Assembly (NCBI RefSeq): GCF_039555335.1
Contig: NC_092629.1
Coordinates: 31,580,203 to 31,644,202, forward strand
Length of the DNA stretch: 64,000 bases
Direction of reading: 5' to 3'
Source: Amphiura filiformis
Taxonomy: Eukaryota > Echinodermata > Ophiuroidea > Amphilepidida > Amphiuridae
How positions within the stretch are numbered: position 1 is the first letter of the stretch; every line of letters starts with the position of its first letter. A program made the translations under genes and the position numbers. The notes under the pieces were generated by a model. That model searched no databases. It saw only the letters and a program-made list of their open reading frames with translations, and was not told the origin of the DNA. This document shows positions 1 through 12,480 of this stretch, in pieces.

Positions 1-3000
1 CGGGTACTATTATAGTTGCAATATCCAAGTCACTGTGTAGTAATTTGTTACGTTATTCATAAAAACAACGAGAACTGGTGTCCCAAGTAGTATTTTGGGT
101 CCTTTACTTTAAGTAGTTTTTAAAAGATATCTAAAAAAGTGATAGCGTCCTCTGTCGTTATTTGTTAACATAAGAGCGTAGATGCAACGTTTTGAAATAT
201 TTTGACATAATATAAAAGTAATTTCATAAGTAGAATTCCTCTATAAGGTATGGGTATGGTGAAGGTTGAGGAGATATCAGCACTCAAAGACAATATTTTT
301 CAAGGTTGCCCTGCACGGTGAAATGTGAAGATCAACACTATAAATTCCCGCGCCGAAATTTTCTAATGCAATGACGCAATGATTATTTGTGCTAAATTGA
401 CGTCAGCCTTCATTGTATTTACTCGGACGTCATTGCACTAGACAATTTCAGTGCCCAGGAATTTGGAATATCACCTGTTGATAGACGGCTGTTTTTATTC
501 ATTTTTATGGCAATTATGAGTTTCAAGATTCATGCTTGATATCTATGTTTCTAACATATAAGGCAAAAGTTGTCATTGCCGGAAACTTCAGGAGCCTTGT
601 ATTTTTTTGTACAAACTCTAATTGAAATTGCATTGCACCCGTTCTCTGTATATAGAAAGGCATATACTGTCGGTGACAGCTATTCAGATTTAAAACAAGG
701 AGCCATGGTATAGGTTCCCTGTACTAGGACTGAACTAGCCTGGATTATGCACTTTCAGTTTCCCACGCGTTAGAATGGAAATTATTTTGTGCACTTTCTA
801 CATGTTAGGTGAGCACATTTACTACAATATTTTGACCAGTTGACGTCGAATGTTCCATTCTATATTGTTTGGCAATAATGTCTTTCACCAATAGCATGTT
901 CGAAGTTATAATTTTGTGTTTTTTCATTTCCGATCGAATTCTATACCTTTCGCAAGGGTGCAGAATTCGGCAAATCTTTGACGATCATTTTGCCTTTTCG
1001 GACACTAAAATGCATTCGATACTACCGAGTCTTTAAATTAGTAAGCACAATAATGTGGGTACCAATTTCATATACATTGACGACATTTTAAAGAAATTTT
1101 TCAAATCTCAGACCTACGCAAATAATTAAGTGTGTATTTCCCCTAGACATCCAAAATGTCGTAAGCCAGTCCTAAATATACGGCGTATAATGGACTGGCA
1201 ACGAGTCTAGACTGAACATTAAAATGTTGATACAACTTAAGCTTGAATCGTCATGGGTTACAACATGCTTCAACAATATATCGAAAACTTCCACGCTCTA
1301 TCGTCGCGGATAGATTTCTTCTAAGGTCTTAAATTCTTTTTTAAATTATTGCTTTATAATTCAGAATTATGTCCAAATTACTGCAAAACGATCACATTGT
1401 TCACGTGTTCGATCGCCCGTACACTTCTCATATACAGCCCATAGCACATCCCTTAATAATACAGACTTGACATTTAATATGGAATATTTTTTCGCAAAAT
1501 TCCAAGACTGGTCTGGTAGGGGTCTGCATGAACCGCACGGGCTAAATACTATTTGGGGTGTGCCGGGAGATGGTGTAAATATTTGTTTGACAGAAAATGT
1601 ACTTTCCATTAGTTTACATTATGGCGCTCATAATGTAGTGAATTAGCCTAAAATGGCGGATTTAAGGAGACTGAATTTAATTTTTGTGAGGGGGGGGGTA
1701 GAATTTTTGAATTTGAGCAGCATTATTCTGATATTATCAAATTTATTGAGGTTTGAGGCGATATTTACTGAACCTAAACACCAATAAGTGTTCGTCAGAA
1801 CTGAAATGCACTTGTAATCTACCAGTTTTGAAAGTGGGAGGAGCTTTAAAAATATGGCTCTTAAAAGTGGTACGCACTCATGAAGTCTGAATGGCCCCCT
1901 GGGGCCAAATTTTATAAACGTACTGTACACAAAGAAACAGCGTGAGTTCATTGGACAACAAAGGGGGGGGGGGTTGTACCAACCACCCCCTAAGCTTTTT
2001 ATCCGTCATAAAAAAAACCACACGCGTTTATGCCCAAACGACCTAAGCTAATCGTAGATCCGTCCTCTGCGCTCATTTCAGTAAAAAAATTACCCCAGCA
2101 CCTTAGGTAGGGGTAGGTCCGGCCGTCAAAGATGACCATAGATGAGGGGAGGGGTGGTTAGTGAGGCTCACCATTGCTTTCTACAGTAAAAGCAATGATT
2201 TTCATTTCCCTTTTGTAAAATTATTCCAAGAGCTACTGACTTTTTGGGGCGACCGCTACGTTGGCTTGACTTTGCAAAAAGCTTCTAATTTCGGTCTTGC
2301 TAGATTTACTTCGCAACTGTTTTGCTTAAAAGTATGACAAGCTTAGAAATTAAAACACAACTTGCTTGGTTTTGATTTTATTATTGTTTACTAATATGCA
2401 CGGGATGAAATCTTGTGCGTATAGGCCCGTTATCCTTTTTTAAAATGCAAAATTAATGGACTCATAAAAACGCCAAATAAACCGATGGCGCTGTGCAAGT
2501 TTTGCTGTTGGTGCCAGTGATGGGGAGACAGACGCTTGGTGTGTTTTCATGGTTTCGTTTTGCGGATTGGGAGATGTTAATAATTTTGGGTTGCTTAGTA
2601 TAAATCTATTTTGTTTATAAACATTGTCAGTGCAATAATGCATCTGTTTAAAAGAATAAAATGAAAGGTACTTTGTAAAAGCAAAATAATTATTCTATAT
2701 TCTATACTATCAATCATAACAGTCTTACCCCTGCTTAAGGCAGCTGTGTACTCTAGACATTGTTTCTTGCGCAAAATTGAGTTTTTTTGATATGTTTGTA
2801 CTTTGTTATGTTTTTTTATAAATACAAGGAATGAAAATCCAGGTTTGTAAACTCCAACTGCAATTTTTAAAGGATTTTATTTCACTATTCCACTCGTGTT
2901 TGAAATTGAAAAGGAAAGAAAATCTTTGTTGTACCAGCAGGGTACACGCGCGCAACATCGCATCGCGTTGCGTATCGCGCAATTTGTTAACGCACAAATA

Positions 3001-4882
3001 CGCGACTCATACGCGACGCTTATCTGCATGCGCGGCGCATCTTATGGAAACACCAGCGGAAGCACTGAGTTCACAAAAACCTAGTGGTCAAATGGCTCCG
3101 TTTTAGCTGATAAAATGTGGGTTTTTCAAGTTCTTTCCCCGATTTAAATATCAAGTTATGAATGGATTTCGCTCAAACTTCTCAAGGGGCTGTGGATTTA
3201 CCCGATGTTCACGTAATATAAGGTACAAAAACGAAAACTGTCGCATTCTCCTGTGAGATTCGATGAAAATGCAAAATGTGACCACTTTAAACTTGACCAC
3301 CGGCCATTATTTCAATGATCAGTTTCTCGGTAAAATGACGATTTAGGTACACGATAACTCAATAAATACAGCATCTATAGGTAAAGCAAATATGATCATC
3401 GTAAAAAGCATGATCGACTCAAGAAACGGTTTTCTCATTTTTTTATATCTTGGTCTATTTCCGATTTTAGGCATCGTTTTGTGCAAATAGGCGTTTGTGA
3501 ATTTTAAAAGTTCAATTTGATGCCTTATATGGTCAATATCTCAAAAAATAAGGCCAATATCAAAAAAAAAAAAAAAACCGTTTTGGAATGGAGCCTCAAG
3601 ATTGAGCTAAAAACAAAATAAAATATTTTGGAAAGAGTGTTTTTTGTTATGATGTACCTAACAAATATTGCAAAAACTCAATTTTTGTGATTTTCTTCAT
3701 AATTGTTGTTTTTACCCCAAATCTGTATTTATATTAAGATTTATTGATGTCTTGCCTTCATAAAAATGTATACTTTTATATGTCTTGCGCGAATAATTAT
3801 TACAAAGTTATTGCACTTTTACTACCAAGCTCACATTGGGCGCCCATTCCTTTTTTAAAGGAATGTTTATTGCTTTTTATTTAGGTTGAAATAGTCATTT
3901 CCTTTGTAGAATTTTTAGCCGAAAATCAATTTTGTCTATACTTTAGTACATAGCCAGAATTCCCCAAATGTGCATGGGTCCCTCACATTATGACGTCATA
4001 GCGACATTATGTGGGGAATGTACTTATTTTTGTATCCCAGGATAGAAGAGACCCATAGCTATACATTGGTACATTGGTAAATATAACCATGGAGATAGAT
4101 AAAATGTATTCTGTACCTCCAAGATAAATGTATATGACGTTTATAATTGAACATTAGTAGTCCGTGTTACCATGGTTAAAAAATTCAGTAGTTCTATGGT
4201 AAAGATCATGTCTAACGTTGTCACTGTAACATTTGTGAACATATTTCTTACGTAAATTGCATAATAAGTTTTTATGATTTCTTTTTAAAAGATGGGAGCA
4301 GCACATAAACAAGACATAAACAAATACAAAACTATAATGGAAAAATTTAAAGCAATGACCTATAGTTATGCTGTAAACACAACAAAATATTTGGGTTTCA
4401 CTTAATATATAATTATTACTAAGCTTGCATGCCAATATAATGAGCATACTAAAGTATTCATCAATCACAATTTGCGTATTAAGACCAGTCACATACATGA
4501 TGAGATGTTAGACTTTGAACATAAATGACCAATTTATGGAATAAACATAATAGGTGGAATTCCATACCTTGCGGAATAAACAGAGTAGGTCACTCAAGGC
4601 GGGCAATTTCTTTATTCCATACAAGAATTACTTTGTAAATATCACAAGTAATCCATAGATATCGACATTATTTGTGGAAGTTATGAAAAACACTACGGCA
4701 CAATGAAAATACCTACATAACATTTTTAATTATTCTTCGTTGTTATAAACAGTGGTTAGTTTGTAAAATTTCGCCATAAAGCATCTAGTCCGTAGGACAA
4801 GCTGTTCCAAAAAGAAACCTGTCCGGCGTGAAAGTAACATGTTCTTTGGTTTTTGATGTATCGGTGCTCGAAGCTGGCTTAT
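1..4882. other. Gene-free AT-rich stretch
   Basis: No open frame here has a recognisable domain or convincing splice signals. Visible features are homopolymer G runs near 1690 and 1965, a CG-rich patch rich in CGCG and GCGC words near 2945-3045, an A run near 3560, and CRE-like TGACGTCA palindromes near 400 and 3990. A short inverted repeat (TGCAATGACG against CGTCATTGCA) lies at about 365-440. The short open frames look like chance. Confidence 0.6.
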
Positions 4883-5022
4883 TAGAGAGCTTGCGAAATG
4901 GCGTTACTTTAACTTTAACTTTAACGTCTAGAGGATTATAGGTGGTTTTGAATACATAATCCTCTATAATCCTCTAGACGTTAAAGTTAAAGTTAAAGTA
5001 ACGCCATTTCGCAAGCTCTCTA
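4883..5022. repeat. Perfect 59-bp palindrome (hairpin)
   Basis: Positions 4883-4941 and 4964-5022 are exact reverse complements of 59 bp each, separated by a 22-base spacer. The arms contain a CTTTAA hexamer repeated in tandem and end in AGAGAGCTTGCG. I see no target-site duplication. Perfect arms imply recent formation, ongoing arm-to-arm conversion, or a young MITE. Confidence 0.9.
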
Positions 5023-5063
5023 TTGTCTAGTAATCGGTGGACAAAATTGTGAAGATCAGCTAC

Positions 5064-5515
5064 CTTCGACTATATTTATAAATACGTAGTTATAAGTACG
5101 CACGTGACCCATGGGTACGACATACCAAGACCAGCAAGCGTGACCAAATCCTCATGCCATTGAAAAGGATAGGAACTCTTTAGATAAATATCATCAAATT
5201 TAAGCATTAATTGAATAGCAACATTATTAGACATGGTGGAATTCCAATTTTGTAATAATGTTATCGAAAACAACATTTTGAAAGTATTTGCCGACGGAAA
5301 AAAATATTTATCAACGGAAACGTTTACAATATGATTTCAAAGTTGAACAAAATAGACCATTTTGCTGCACAGTAGTTTCGTGTTGTTTGTCGCCTTTGCA
5401 GTAAAATGTACTGGAAGACCACCCGCTATGTAGAAGGTCACTTCGAGACTTACTGTCTACAAGCTGTTATGGCAGAGCGGAGGTGGTCACGTGTCATTTA
5501 TAAATATAGTCGAAG
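5064..5515. mobile_element. MITE family A, copy 1 (~450 bp)
   Basis: The ends are inverted: CTTCGACTATATTTATAAAT at the left and its reverse complement, ending in ATAGTCGAAG, at the right. CACGTG lies just inside each end. A diverged second copy lies at 24407-24852, sharing long blocks such as GACATACCAAGACCAGCAAG. It has no coding capacity, so it is a non-autonomous DNA transposon. The superfamily is not determined. Confidence 0.75.
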
Positions 5516-5522
5516 TATACTG

Positions 5523-5993
5523 AATGTCGGCAAAATTGCAAAGTCGTTCAACTACATGTAGCTCGCTATAAAAATGACTTTACCGAGACGTAAAATGGGC
5601 AATTTCAATGCTGAGATGGGCCGAAATAAGGATAATTGCGGCCTAAAACGGCCAAATGGACGTTAAACATCAGACAATTTTGTCAATTTTCTCCTGGTAC
5701 AGGCTGGTAAGGAAATAACATGTCCGAAGACAAATGAGCCCATCTCGTCTGTTTTACACACTGGTTTTACAGATTATCGCCAAACTTTGAAACTATAAAC
5801 TTTGGTAAGATATTGTATAATTTCAATAAGGAAGGTCTAATTTTTAAAATTTAAAATTTCTAGTAAGAAAGCTAAGTATCTAGAACAAAAATAATATTCA
5901 TACTTTAACAAAGTTGGAAATAATATGTTACTATATCATTCTAGGATAACCTGTAGTATGTCATTTTACTTCTAAAGCATTGTCTTTTTCATA
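5523..5993. other. Spacer downstream of the transporter gene
   Basis: About 470 bases between MITE copy 1 and the transporter stop codon. On the minus strand this is the 3' untranslated and downstream region of the transporter. No further gene is seen. Confidence 0.5.
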
Positions 5994-8900
5994 TTACTGC
6001 GCTCCATGTGTTTTACATTTGGTATCCAGTGAAATCCACAGTGGGTCCAAAATAACCACAATACTGATTAACAACAATAAACTCCCGGCTGTATAGAAAG
6101 CCACTGCGTAGTCTCCTGTATTATCGTATACATATCCTACAAAAGAAAAGAGGTCGAGGTGAAAAAAACAAGAAGCAAAAAAACAACAACACTTGTTTAG
6201 TTTCAGTACTCAATGCTTTTCACTTTTATATAGTGCTTCATTGAGGGGGATCTTAAACATGATGATTCCCCTCCCAGTTTTTCGATAAAATAATCTAAAT
6301 CTTAAAACGTAAAAATTGCAGTTCAACAAATAAGGGTTAGAATCAAAGCCAATTTCGTGGGGATAATTACTGTATCATTATAACGGGCAGTACACCAATT
6401 TAACAATTGTTTTGGGGTCCCAAGTTTATACCCATTTTAGACTCACGCACTTTTTTAGCCGACAATTTTCAATGCATTTTACACACTACAAATATCACTT
6501 GCGTAAATACCGATATTTTTAACAGTATCGGGTTTTTTAACCAACATATATCCATATTAGTTTCCAAGACTTCAAGTCACAATAGATACCATATCAAACC
6601 GCAGATGATGAACAGATTTTAAACTAGAAATAAAGAACCAGTAGGCCCCCTCAATATGCAGTTTTGTATATCGCGTTGTGATAAAAGGTTAAATTTTCTA
6701 TATCAAATATGGCTGGTTTACGAATTTGAGGATATACCACTCAATTGTGAGATATTAATGACCTCGATTTGCGTTCGCGTTTTCAGAAATGACAAAATAT
6801 TATTGGATCGCACGCATCGCGTATATTAATGAGGTTATGAAATGTCACTCATAACCTCATTCATAACCTCATACCTCATTAATATACGCGATACATGCGA
6901 TCCAATCATTTTTATTTATTTGCCAAAACGCAAACGCTGAACGCGGTTCGACAGTGGACCTCCGCGCCGTCAGCGTAAATATTAGTAACCTCCGCGCAAG
7001 CCGTGTTGTGCGTCGAACAAATTGCCAAAGCGCTGGGCGCCGTATTTGGATTGCGCGCTACCATATTTGCACAGGTTGTGATTCGCACTTCTGTTATTGG
7101 TCGTCCTGTTTTAGCCTAATCGATTTTTGGAAAGGCAAAACGTAAAAACTGTTTATTTTTTAGGAAAATTGTTTGTTATTTTGTAAAGTGAAGAGATGAA
7201 AGTAACCTCGGAATTGGACCTCGGGATATTCCTCGGTTCCAAAGGCAAAATGTTTAGATTTTTCGCAATGCCCTCCAAGTAACCGATACGCAATTATTAA
7301 CCTCTAAATATAAATCCGGTTCTTGGTTCTTTAATTTCAATGTCATCTTTTACTTACCAATAAGGGGCAAACCAATAAGACCTGCAGAATTCCAGAGTAA
7401 CACCGTAATCCCAAAGGCTTTCTTCATGTGCTTCATCCCAACCACTAACCTGGTGATTAACACATGCGTCACGTTACAAGTTGATGATGTCAGTCCAAGA
7501 ATCGCAGCAAAAACCACCAACCATGCGTATGATCTTGCGAGCGTTCCAAGAAGGCACGATACACCTGATATACCACCCATCAAACTAAAAAACTGACAGG
7601 GTGTAAAGATTTTATTGTCCAATATAGGTCCACAACACAAACGACCAATAACTGCACATATTCCAATTATTGATAGCAAAAATGCGGCATCCGGTTTTGG
7701 TATGCCTAAATTGATAGCATTTGAGACAAAGTATAGTAATGCTGCATTGTATGATAAACCCAAAAAGAATGGGGAGATAACACACATCATTGCGAACCGA
7801 ACAGATAGCACAATATTGTAGGATTTTACAAAAGCTGTATAATGCTTTCTGACACTACCAGCCATAGATAATCTGGATTTAGACGAATTCCGTGATGGCA
7901 ATCCTCCTATATTTTCATAACCACTGTTAGTTTTTGTCCCGTTATCTTTATCTGCCTCTTCCGCCACAGATAACGTAACTCTGGAACTCCGGAATGGTAC
8001 CTTCCCTATATTGTCATCACCATCAGTTCCCTGTACCTCATTGTCCCCTTTTTTCTCCTTTTCATCCACACACAAAGTAACATTTGAAGGCCCCGATTGT
8101 AGCTCGCTAATATGTTCATAACCATCAGTTCCGGAATTTTTCACTGATTTCGTTTCATCTTTTTCACATAACTCTTCACAATTGCTATTGCTTGGGACAG
8201 GTTTTAATGCAATTTCATCAGATTCTGGGTCCACACCTGCCATGCTGATAGCTTCTGAAGTAGACATGCGAAACAAAGACGCGCACACACATATGTTTCC
8301 AAGTATGGCACCCAATATGGTCATAGCACCTCTCCATGAATATTCATCATTTAAATATCGCATCAATGGAGCTAATATGAATATCCCCAAACCTGAGCCT
8401 GAGAAGCCAATTCCGTTTGCTAGGGCGATTCTTTCCTTGAAATAGTACCCTAAAACGACAATAGAGTTTGTGAAGGCAACTCCGATGCCGAATCCTGAAG
8501 AAGAAACCAAGACATTGAGAATATTTAACTTGTTAATAATCGTTTAATAATCAAAAACATTGAATAAGATTAAAATGAATTTTGCTTAGCCTCCTTGTGT
8601 ATATAATTGTTTCCCGGAGGGGGTTCTCCCTGATTGAAGGTATACGGGGATGTGCCAGCGATTTTGGTATATCGATGGGTGGGTTTTCAGTGGAGACCAG
8701 TGCGCCCAGTTGAGCACATTTTGGGTGATTTTTGGGTGCTTTTTGTTGAAAATTGGTATATTGATGGGTAACAAAAACAGCAAAAAGTAGGTGTAGCGAA
8801 AGTCAGCATCCGAAAGTCTGTGTGGCACATCCCCGTAACCCCTCGAAGCACCCCCCGGGGGGGGGGGGTTGTTTAGGGATTGTCTCCAAATCCACGTTAA

Positions 8901-11056
8901 TTTTTAACGGGTAATATTTCAAAATGTGGACTTGTGTGGACGTGAACACCATTTTAAAGTGTGCTACCAAGCAACGTGTACTTTTAACTAGTAAGTTCGC
9001 CATGTGTAACGTGGAGGTAAAGTGAAATCCGTTCACCTTTAACGAGTGCTACTTAAAAGTGGCATGTTGTGTGCACGTTAAAAGTAACGTGGGAATTAGG
9101 AGACGTTCCTTTACTAATACCGGGTACCCTTACAGAATTGATTTTTCATGTCAGGATGACACTATTTAACATAACACAAGGAAGCTAAAGTTAAATTCTT
9201 TTTTATCAAATCATTTTTACTATATTAGTCAAAAGAAGAAACCATGCAAAACCCATCCAAGAACAAGCATGAGATCCATACCAATTTTACCCAGGAAACC
9301 CAAAACCTTTTAAAAACGTTTTAAACAGGTTATAGTTTAGGTTTTGGTTTAGGTAAAAACGTTTTAATAATATCATTTATATAAAGGTCATGAAAATGTT
9401 TTAAATTAAAATTATTTCTTAAATGTTTTCAAAATGTTATTGTAAAATATTTGTTGCAATATTTACAGTAAGTTATCAAGAAATGTTTTTGAATGTTATG
9501 AAAACGTTTTATATTCTTTATATAACCCGACATTTAAACGTTTTCTGGCAACCTTTTTTTTAACCTTTTGCGATTGATTGAAACCACAAAAGAAAGCAAA
9601 TACAAAAACTAAAACAAAGATTATTTAACCCTCGACCGCAGACGACAAAAAAAATGGCTTTTATAGGAGCTTGTAGGCTTGTAGGTAGTTTTCATTTATT
9701 AACACCTAAACACATAAAATTAACACTCCTTAACTTCACTGCATAAGAGATATAAGTATAGACAGTAGACCTAACGTTTTCAAGGGTAGGCCTACTAATT
9801 TAAAGGTTACCTGTAAATGCCATTACCAAATATAGATGTACTACTTCAGTTATCCATTCAGAACACGAAAGCGATATGGCCACTATCATTCCGCCAAGAA
9901 AACCCTGCCATCGACAGCTAACACACGCACTTATTACACTGGATAAGAGACCTGTGAGGTAATAAGCACATGATTCATGAGAAAAGATTTAAAAAGGAAA
10001 ATAAGCAGACAGACAGACAGGCAGCATGGCAGAAAGAAAGCAAAAATAAAAGCAGAAATACATTAGGAAAGGCATACATTTCGAACGACATAACGGTAGA
10101 TATATAGAAAGTCAAAAACAAAGAACAAAAAAGGCAAAATGAAATGGCAGAGAAAGGCAGAACGAAATGGGAAATAAAGGAAGAGAGGCGGAAAGAAAGA
10201 AAGGCAGAACACAAGCCAGAAAAAATTAATGCAGATCGAAAGGACGAAAGAATGGAAGAAAACATGGACGATAGAAAGACAGAACAAACGCCAATAAAAT
10301 AGGCAGAATGAAAAGCAGAAAGAGGGGAAGGGAAAGAACGAAGGCATAAACAAAGGCAGAAGAAAAACTGGAAGAAAGTCAGAACGAAAGGTAGAGCGTA
10401 AGGTAAACAGAAAGGCAGAAAGAAATGTGGAAAGAAAAGCAGAACGTAAGACGAAGAAAGAAAGGCGGGAAAGAATTATAGGGAAGAAAGGCATAACGAA
10501 GGGTAGAAAGAAAAGAAAAAACAAAAGAAGAAAGTGAGAACTAATAATACAAAAAGAAAGACAAAGGGATAGTAAGAAAGAAAGGCAGAGCAAAAGCCAG
10601 AAAGAAACTAGAAAGGCAGAAAGAGAGATGAAAAAAACGAGCGGAAAAAGAGTCACGAAATAAAAACAAGAAAAAGGGAAAGAGAAATAACGGGCATACG
10701 AGAAAGAGAAATTAAACAAATTGGGAACGAGAAAAATGAAGTAAATCGTTTTGAGGCAACTGAAACTAATTAAACAAATCATCATCATCTTCATCACCTT
10801 CATCATCATCATCAATCTGAATTTGAATGTAATCTTCCTCATTTTCAAAACAATATTTCCTTTTACCTGATATACCAAACCCAGCGAGAGCCAATGAACT
10901 ACTCCATCCTGCAGTTTGGGCATTAATGCCAAAATCCAACTGCCATTCTATGAAGAAAACACCTATGCACTGAATGCAGCCGAACGTCAGAATCATATTT
11001 ATGTAAACGCCAACAAGTACGACCCAACTCCATCCTCTGTCCATTGATGTTTCCAT
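5994..11056 (-). CDS. Monocarboxylate transporter-like protein (SLC16/MCT family, MFS), four coding exons
   Basis: Predicted 12-helix plasma-membrane transporter of the SLC16 (MCT) family; the substrate cannot be inferred. Coding exons on the minus strand are 11056-10867, 9951-9811, 8494-7358 and 6136-5994. All junctions are GT-AG and all introns are phase 1. They add up to 1611 nt, giving 536 residues with no internal stop. The start at METSMDRGW is preferred because SLC16 proteins place an acidic-GGWGW-like motif (here DRGWSWVVL) just after the initiator. An upstream in-frame ATG at 11134 is possible. Exon 2 carries TM3-4 (GLLSSVISACV), exon 3 TM5-11, and exon 4 the last helix (GYVYDNTGDYAVAFYTAG), which matches the family's C-terminal half. 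The TM6-7 cytoplasmic loop (about residues 187-330) is long and contains a triplicated motif. The gene looks intact. Confidence 0.9.
6137..7357. other. Transporter intron 3, containing an inverted repeat at 6769-6928
   Basis: This intron holds a foldback: GGATCGCACGCATCGCGTAT with TAATGAGGTTATGA at about 6805-6850 is mirrored at about 6873-6907, and outer arms of the type GCGTTTTC...CAAAA extend it to about 6769-6928. CG-rich DNA follows at 6930-7050. No coding signal is seen. Confidence 0.65.
7854..8132 (-). repeat. Triplicated ~30-residue motif in the transporter's central loop
   Basis: Within exon 3 of the transporter, residues about 232-265, 266-298 and 299-324 repeat one pattern. Each begins (G)T/NDG-Y-E/D-x-I (GTDGYEHIS, GTDGDDNIG, NSGYENIGG) and continues with a Ser/Arg-rich stretch and a VTLCV / VTLSV / RLSMA block. 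It lies in the intracellular TM6-7 loop, which is variable in this family. The Ser/Thr and acidic content suggests a disordered, possibly phosphorylated segment; that is inference. Confidence 0.75.
8613..8868. mobile_element. Small non-autonomous element, family B (transporter intron 2)
   Basis: Flanked by TTGTTT on both sides (8607-8612 and 8869-8874). The ends are CCCGGAGGGGG at the left and a long G run at the right, with inner inverted motifs ACGGGGATGTGCC and GGCACATCCCCGT. A related element sits at 35303-35642. It lies between transporter exons 2 and 3. Confidence 0.55.
9291..9575. repeat. Dispersed AAAACGTTTT repeat, family C, copy 1
   Basis: AT-rich block with repeated AAAACGTTTT and AAATGTTTT words, ending near TATATAACCCGACATTTAAA. 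The same words and end sequence occur at 23925-24040 and, with clear inverted ends, at 61990-62243. It lies in transporter intron 2. Confidence 0.6.
9965..10740. repeat. Purine-rich degenerate minisatellite in transporter intron 1
   Basis: The plus strand is almost all A and G with recurring GAAAGGCAGAA-type words; the minus strand is therefore polypyrimidine. Long minus-strand open frames here (for example 10063-10932) encode Leu/Ser/Phe low-complexity sequence and are artefacts. The block lies wholly inside intron 1 (9952-10866). Confidence 0.85.
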
Positions 11057-11411
11057 GTTTGTTAATGTGTTTGCTCTATTTGAGAATAAAATTAAAGCCA
11101 TAATGTATGATTTGCTCCATAGCGACGCCCTCAATTTTTCTCGAATTTCTACTGTTAGTATGATTGTAATGCCCAGTGGTGTACTAAACTACCACGTGAA
11201 AGACTAAGCCTGAAGTGCTTTAATTACAGTAATCCGAGTTCACCGATCGAGTAATGGCTATAATCATTGAATCGGTGCCGTATAAACTGTATATGCATAT
11301 CGCTATTCGTCTTACGTCTTATTTTTACATCCCAGCTGGTTGTCGCTCCGCCAATAATCATGACAATAATACAATCGGCGAGCTAATACACGCATTGTAG
11401 GCTCTGTATGA

Positions 11412-11610
11412 ATGAAATGCCCAAAGAATGCTTATACCTATCATGGTCGGCGCTCAATTGATAAATTCATCACAACTCCCCATTTCACCAATGGGTGGAG
11501 AGAGGCAAGTAAGGTAAAGCGCCTTGCCCAAATGAACAATACGATGGCACCGCCGGGGCTCGAAATCGTAGTCCGAGTCCCGTACTATTGTGCCACCGCA
11601 CCGTGTCCCA
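11412..11610. repeat. Dispersed SINE-like repeat, copy 1
   Basis: Contains GGTAAAGCGCCTTGCCCAA followed by GATGGCACCGCCGGGGCTC. The first block recurs in the element at 26507-26746, also preceded by a GGCAAG-type block. It probably has a non-autonomous retroelement or DNA-element origin; the class is not resolved. Confidence 0.55.
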
Positions 11611-11879
11611 TTCCAATGTTGCGTTTACGAGTTATGCATGATTATTGATAACATTTGCCAACTGTGCTGTAATTTCGTTTTGTTAACAAAACGTAAATAC
11701 AAATTTGAACTGGCTTACTGTATTTTGCGAAACGAGACGAAACGAAACGAAACAGATTTTTAAAGTCTCCCTAACCAGTTAATGATTTTTATTCTTTGTT
11801 ATTATTCATGTGTGTCAATGACCTAGATTAAATTATTAAGCATTTTTAAGTTAAATTTTATAAATTTAAGCGTTACGTG

Positions 11880-12480
11880 TCCCCACCTTTTCCGGGTACT
11901 ATAGTTGACTCATCTTGCATTAAAGGAGTATTTCGTGATCCTAGCATCCTCTATTTATGTCATTTTTCATTAGATATCCACGAAAAAAACCTATTCCCAA
12001 AATTTCAGTTGATTCCGATTTTGCGGAACTCTTTACATGAAACTATTTCAGGTAATTTCTTCGCAATAGTATCATCTTTGTTGACAATTCGTTTTTATGT
12101 GGTAAAGGTCAAAGGTCAGGTCCCCATACTTTGGGTACATTGAGCCCTAAACCACTTTTTAATATGAAATAATATATCTCATTAGCTAATGAAAAATTAT
12201 TTTTTAATCATTGATAGCTGAAGAAGTTGACCTTGACAAGACATGTATGCATGCAAAATTTGATCTTGCTATTGTTTATATTTTGGGTGCAATGAGCCCG
12301 TTTTAATTTTTGTAAACTGCGAAACGGACGAATAACTTTTAACATGAAAATATTTTGGGTAATTTCTTTGCATAATATCATGCATCTTGACAACACGCAT
12401 TCCTGTGGTTGTCACATTCCCATACTTTGGGTTCAATAACCTCTAAACCACTTTTTTAATGCGAAGAAATTACCACGCTA
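11880..12480. repeat. Diverged tandem duplication with a DR1 motif
   Basis: Blocks of the type CCATACTTTGGGT followed by ACCACTTTTTAAT recur at about 12122-12170 and 12420-12460. GTAATTTCTT recurs near 12052 and 12358. A perfect AGGTCAAAGGTCA (DR1 nuclear-receptor half-site pair) lies at 12106-12118. No coding potential is seen. Confidence 0.5.

Noticed and set aside
2831..3106. 91-codon plus-strand frame with cysteines
   Set aside because: Overlapping frames on both strands through a CG-rich patch; no recognised motif and no exon signals.
4154..4498. 114-codon minus-strand frame with Cys/Tyr-rich sequence
   Set aside because: No start context, no family resemblance and no splice partners; AT-rich chance frame.
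10063..10932. 289-codon minus-strand open frame
   Set aside because: Almost all of it is Ser/Leu/Phe low-complexity translation of a purine/pyrimidine tract inside transporter intron 1. Only the last codons overlap real exon 1, in another frame.
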